From Hoeflea sp. (lineage in GTDB: Bacteria; Pseudomonadota; Alphaproteobacteria; Rhizobiales; Rhizobiaceae), in NCBI GenBank assembly GCA_020637795.1, contig JACKJT010000001.1, positions 1,178,001 to 1,242,000 of the forward strand: DNA of 64,000 nucleotides. The letters are read 5' to 3'. Shown here piece by piece: positions 63,408 to 64,000 of this stretch. The position numbers were made by a program, and so were the translations under genes. Below the pieces are notes generated by a model. It had not been told where the DNA came from and did no database searches. It was given only the letters and a program-made list of their open reading frames with translations. Numbering within the stretch: position 1 is the first letter of the stretch; each line of letters starts with the position of its first letter.

Positions 63408-63991
63408 GCTGCTTGGTGTCCCTGGCTGGATTTCTCTATCTTGTCAGTGGTCTCGACAGATCCGGCAACATCGGCCAGGATCTGCTTCTGGATTTCATTG
63501 ATCAGGCCGGCCGCGCGGTTGGACACGTTGGAGCCGATGGCGTCGGCCGATTCAGGCGCAACAGCTGCGTTCAAGCGGTCGCCCATCATCCGGGCCGCGA
63601 TGCCGATGCCGCCCCCCTTGGCCAGTACCGCACCGAGCTGTTCGGCCATCATGCCCTTCCAGATATCGCCGGCGGTGCCCTCACCGTAGAGCTGCTCACT
63701 GTCTTTGGGCAGCATGGAGCCGACAAAGTTCTGAAGGATCATCGCTTCAAAGCGCTGGTAGACCTCAAGCGACTTGACGGGCGCCGCATCACCGACGGAG
63801 GCGGCAGACATCGAGACGGATGACCCATTGGCGGATACCAGCAGCTGATGCTGGAACGCGGGCGTGGCGGCGGCCTGCTCGGACTTGCGGATCGATGCCG
63901 CTTCGAGCATGGCTTCCGCGCGCTGCGCCACGGCGGGATCCGCCGCCCGAACAACATCGAGAATGATATCGGTTGCTGTTTGTATGGACAA
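63404..63991 (-). CDS. Rod-binding (FlgJ N-domain-like) flagellar protein
   Basis: A 195-aa protein with the Rod-binding domain: QRFEAMILQNFVGSMLPKDS, EQLYGEGTAGDIWKGMMAEQ, LGAVLAKGGGIGIAARMM. It lacks the muramidase half of enterobacterial FlgJ, as usual in alphaproteobacteria, where it guides rod assembly in the periplasm. The start is TTG at 63991 (MSIQTATDIILDVVRAADPA), nine bases from the window edge; the N-terminus fits family members, but an earlier start outside the window cannot be excluded. Confidence 0.85.
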   Translation of the reverse strand: MSIQTATDIILDVVRAADPAVAQRAEAMLEAASIRKSEQAAATPAFQHQLLVSANGSSVSMSAASVGDAAPVKSLEVYQRFEAMILQNFVGSMLPKDSEQLYGEGTAGDIWKGMMAEQLGAVLAKGGGIGIAARMMGDRLNAAVAPESADAIGSNVSNRAAGLINEIQKQILADVAGSVETTDKIEKSSQGHQAA

Positions 63992-64000
63992 AGAGCTTTC

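Overview
The window is high-GC DNA from an alphaproteobacterium of the Rhizobiales, most likely Rhizobiaceae or a close relative; a Hoeflea-like marine or soil genus is a guess. The evidence is the gene content: a PleC/DivJ/PdhS-type cell-cycle kinase, a phasin plus acetoacetyl-CoA synthetase, an aglEFGAK alpha-glucoside operon with a divergent aglR, a zwf-pgl-edd Entner-Doudoroff cluster, an acyl-CoA-type XRE regulator beside isocitrate lyase, a rhizobial flagellar gene block at the right edge, and a tRNA-His of the alphaproteobacterial type (A73, no genomic G-1). No phage, transposase, CRISPR or rRNA is visible. Functions are assigned from motifs and family knowledge only; no database search was run.

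Layout. 0.1-6 kb: stand-alone Lrp/AsnC effector domain, tRNA-His, phasin, and a very large PAS histidine kinase. 6-13 kb: a TPP enzyme, a small DUF2798-like membrane protein, acetoacetyl-CoA synthetase, an AsmA-like protein and a small membrane protein. 12.8-17.4 kb (minus): a putrescine-type ABC transporter, potF-potG-(unknown 125-aa membrane protein)-potH-potI. 17.6-21 kb: ScfR/RamB-like regulator divergent from isocitrate lyase, which is followed by a 78-aa gene. 21-29.4 kb: accessory-looking region with a Bcr/CflA efflux pump, a GFA-family protein, a 1.2-kb gene-poor stretch with a hairpin-rich mosaic repeat, a DMT exporter translationally coupled to a MarR-GNAT fusion with a 25-bp operator, a decayed chemoreceptor 3' end, and a LOG-family plus beta-CASP RNase-like pair. 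29.8-35.5 kb: intact chemoreceptor, then puuA-like and puuB-like genes that would consume putrescine imported by the pot system. 35.7-40.2 kb: zwf-pgl-edd with an upstream LacI-type palindrome, then a PilZ-like protein. 41.0-42.7 kb: five tandem copies of a gene for a 76-aa exported protein. 42.8-50.9 kb: the alpha-glucoside operon and its regulator. 51-53.6 kb: an orphan GAF kinase and folD. 53.8-62.5 kb: a surface-polysaccharide cluster (kinase-less Wzz/ExoP-type protein, flippase, four glycosyltransferase-type genes). 62.5-64 kb: three overlapping flagellar genes.

How it fits together: carbon storage and C2 metabolism (phasin, acetoacetyl-CoA synthetase, isocitrate lyase), sugar uptake feeding the Entner-Doudoroff pathway (agl, then zwf/pgl/edd), and polyamine uptake plus degradation (pot, puu) are the main metabolic themes. 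The most unusual items are the five-copy secreted-protein array, with two adjacent 373-bp units that read as identical; the extra membrane protein inside the pot operon; the Pro/Tyr/Gln-rich kinase-less Wzz protein; and the direct-repeat-flanked MarR-GNAT/DMT cassette next to a chemoreceptor remnant.
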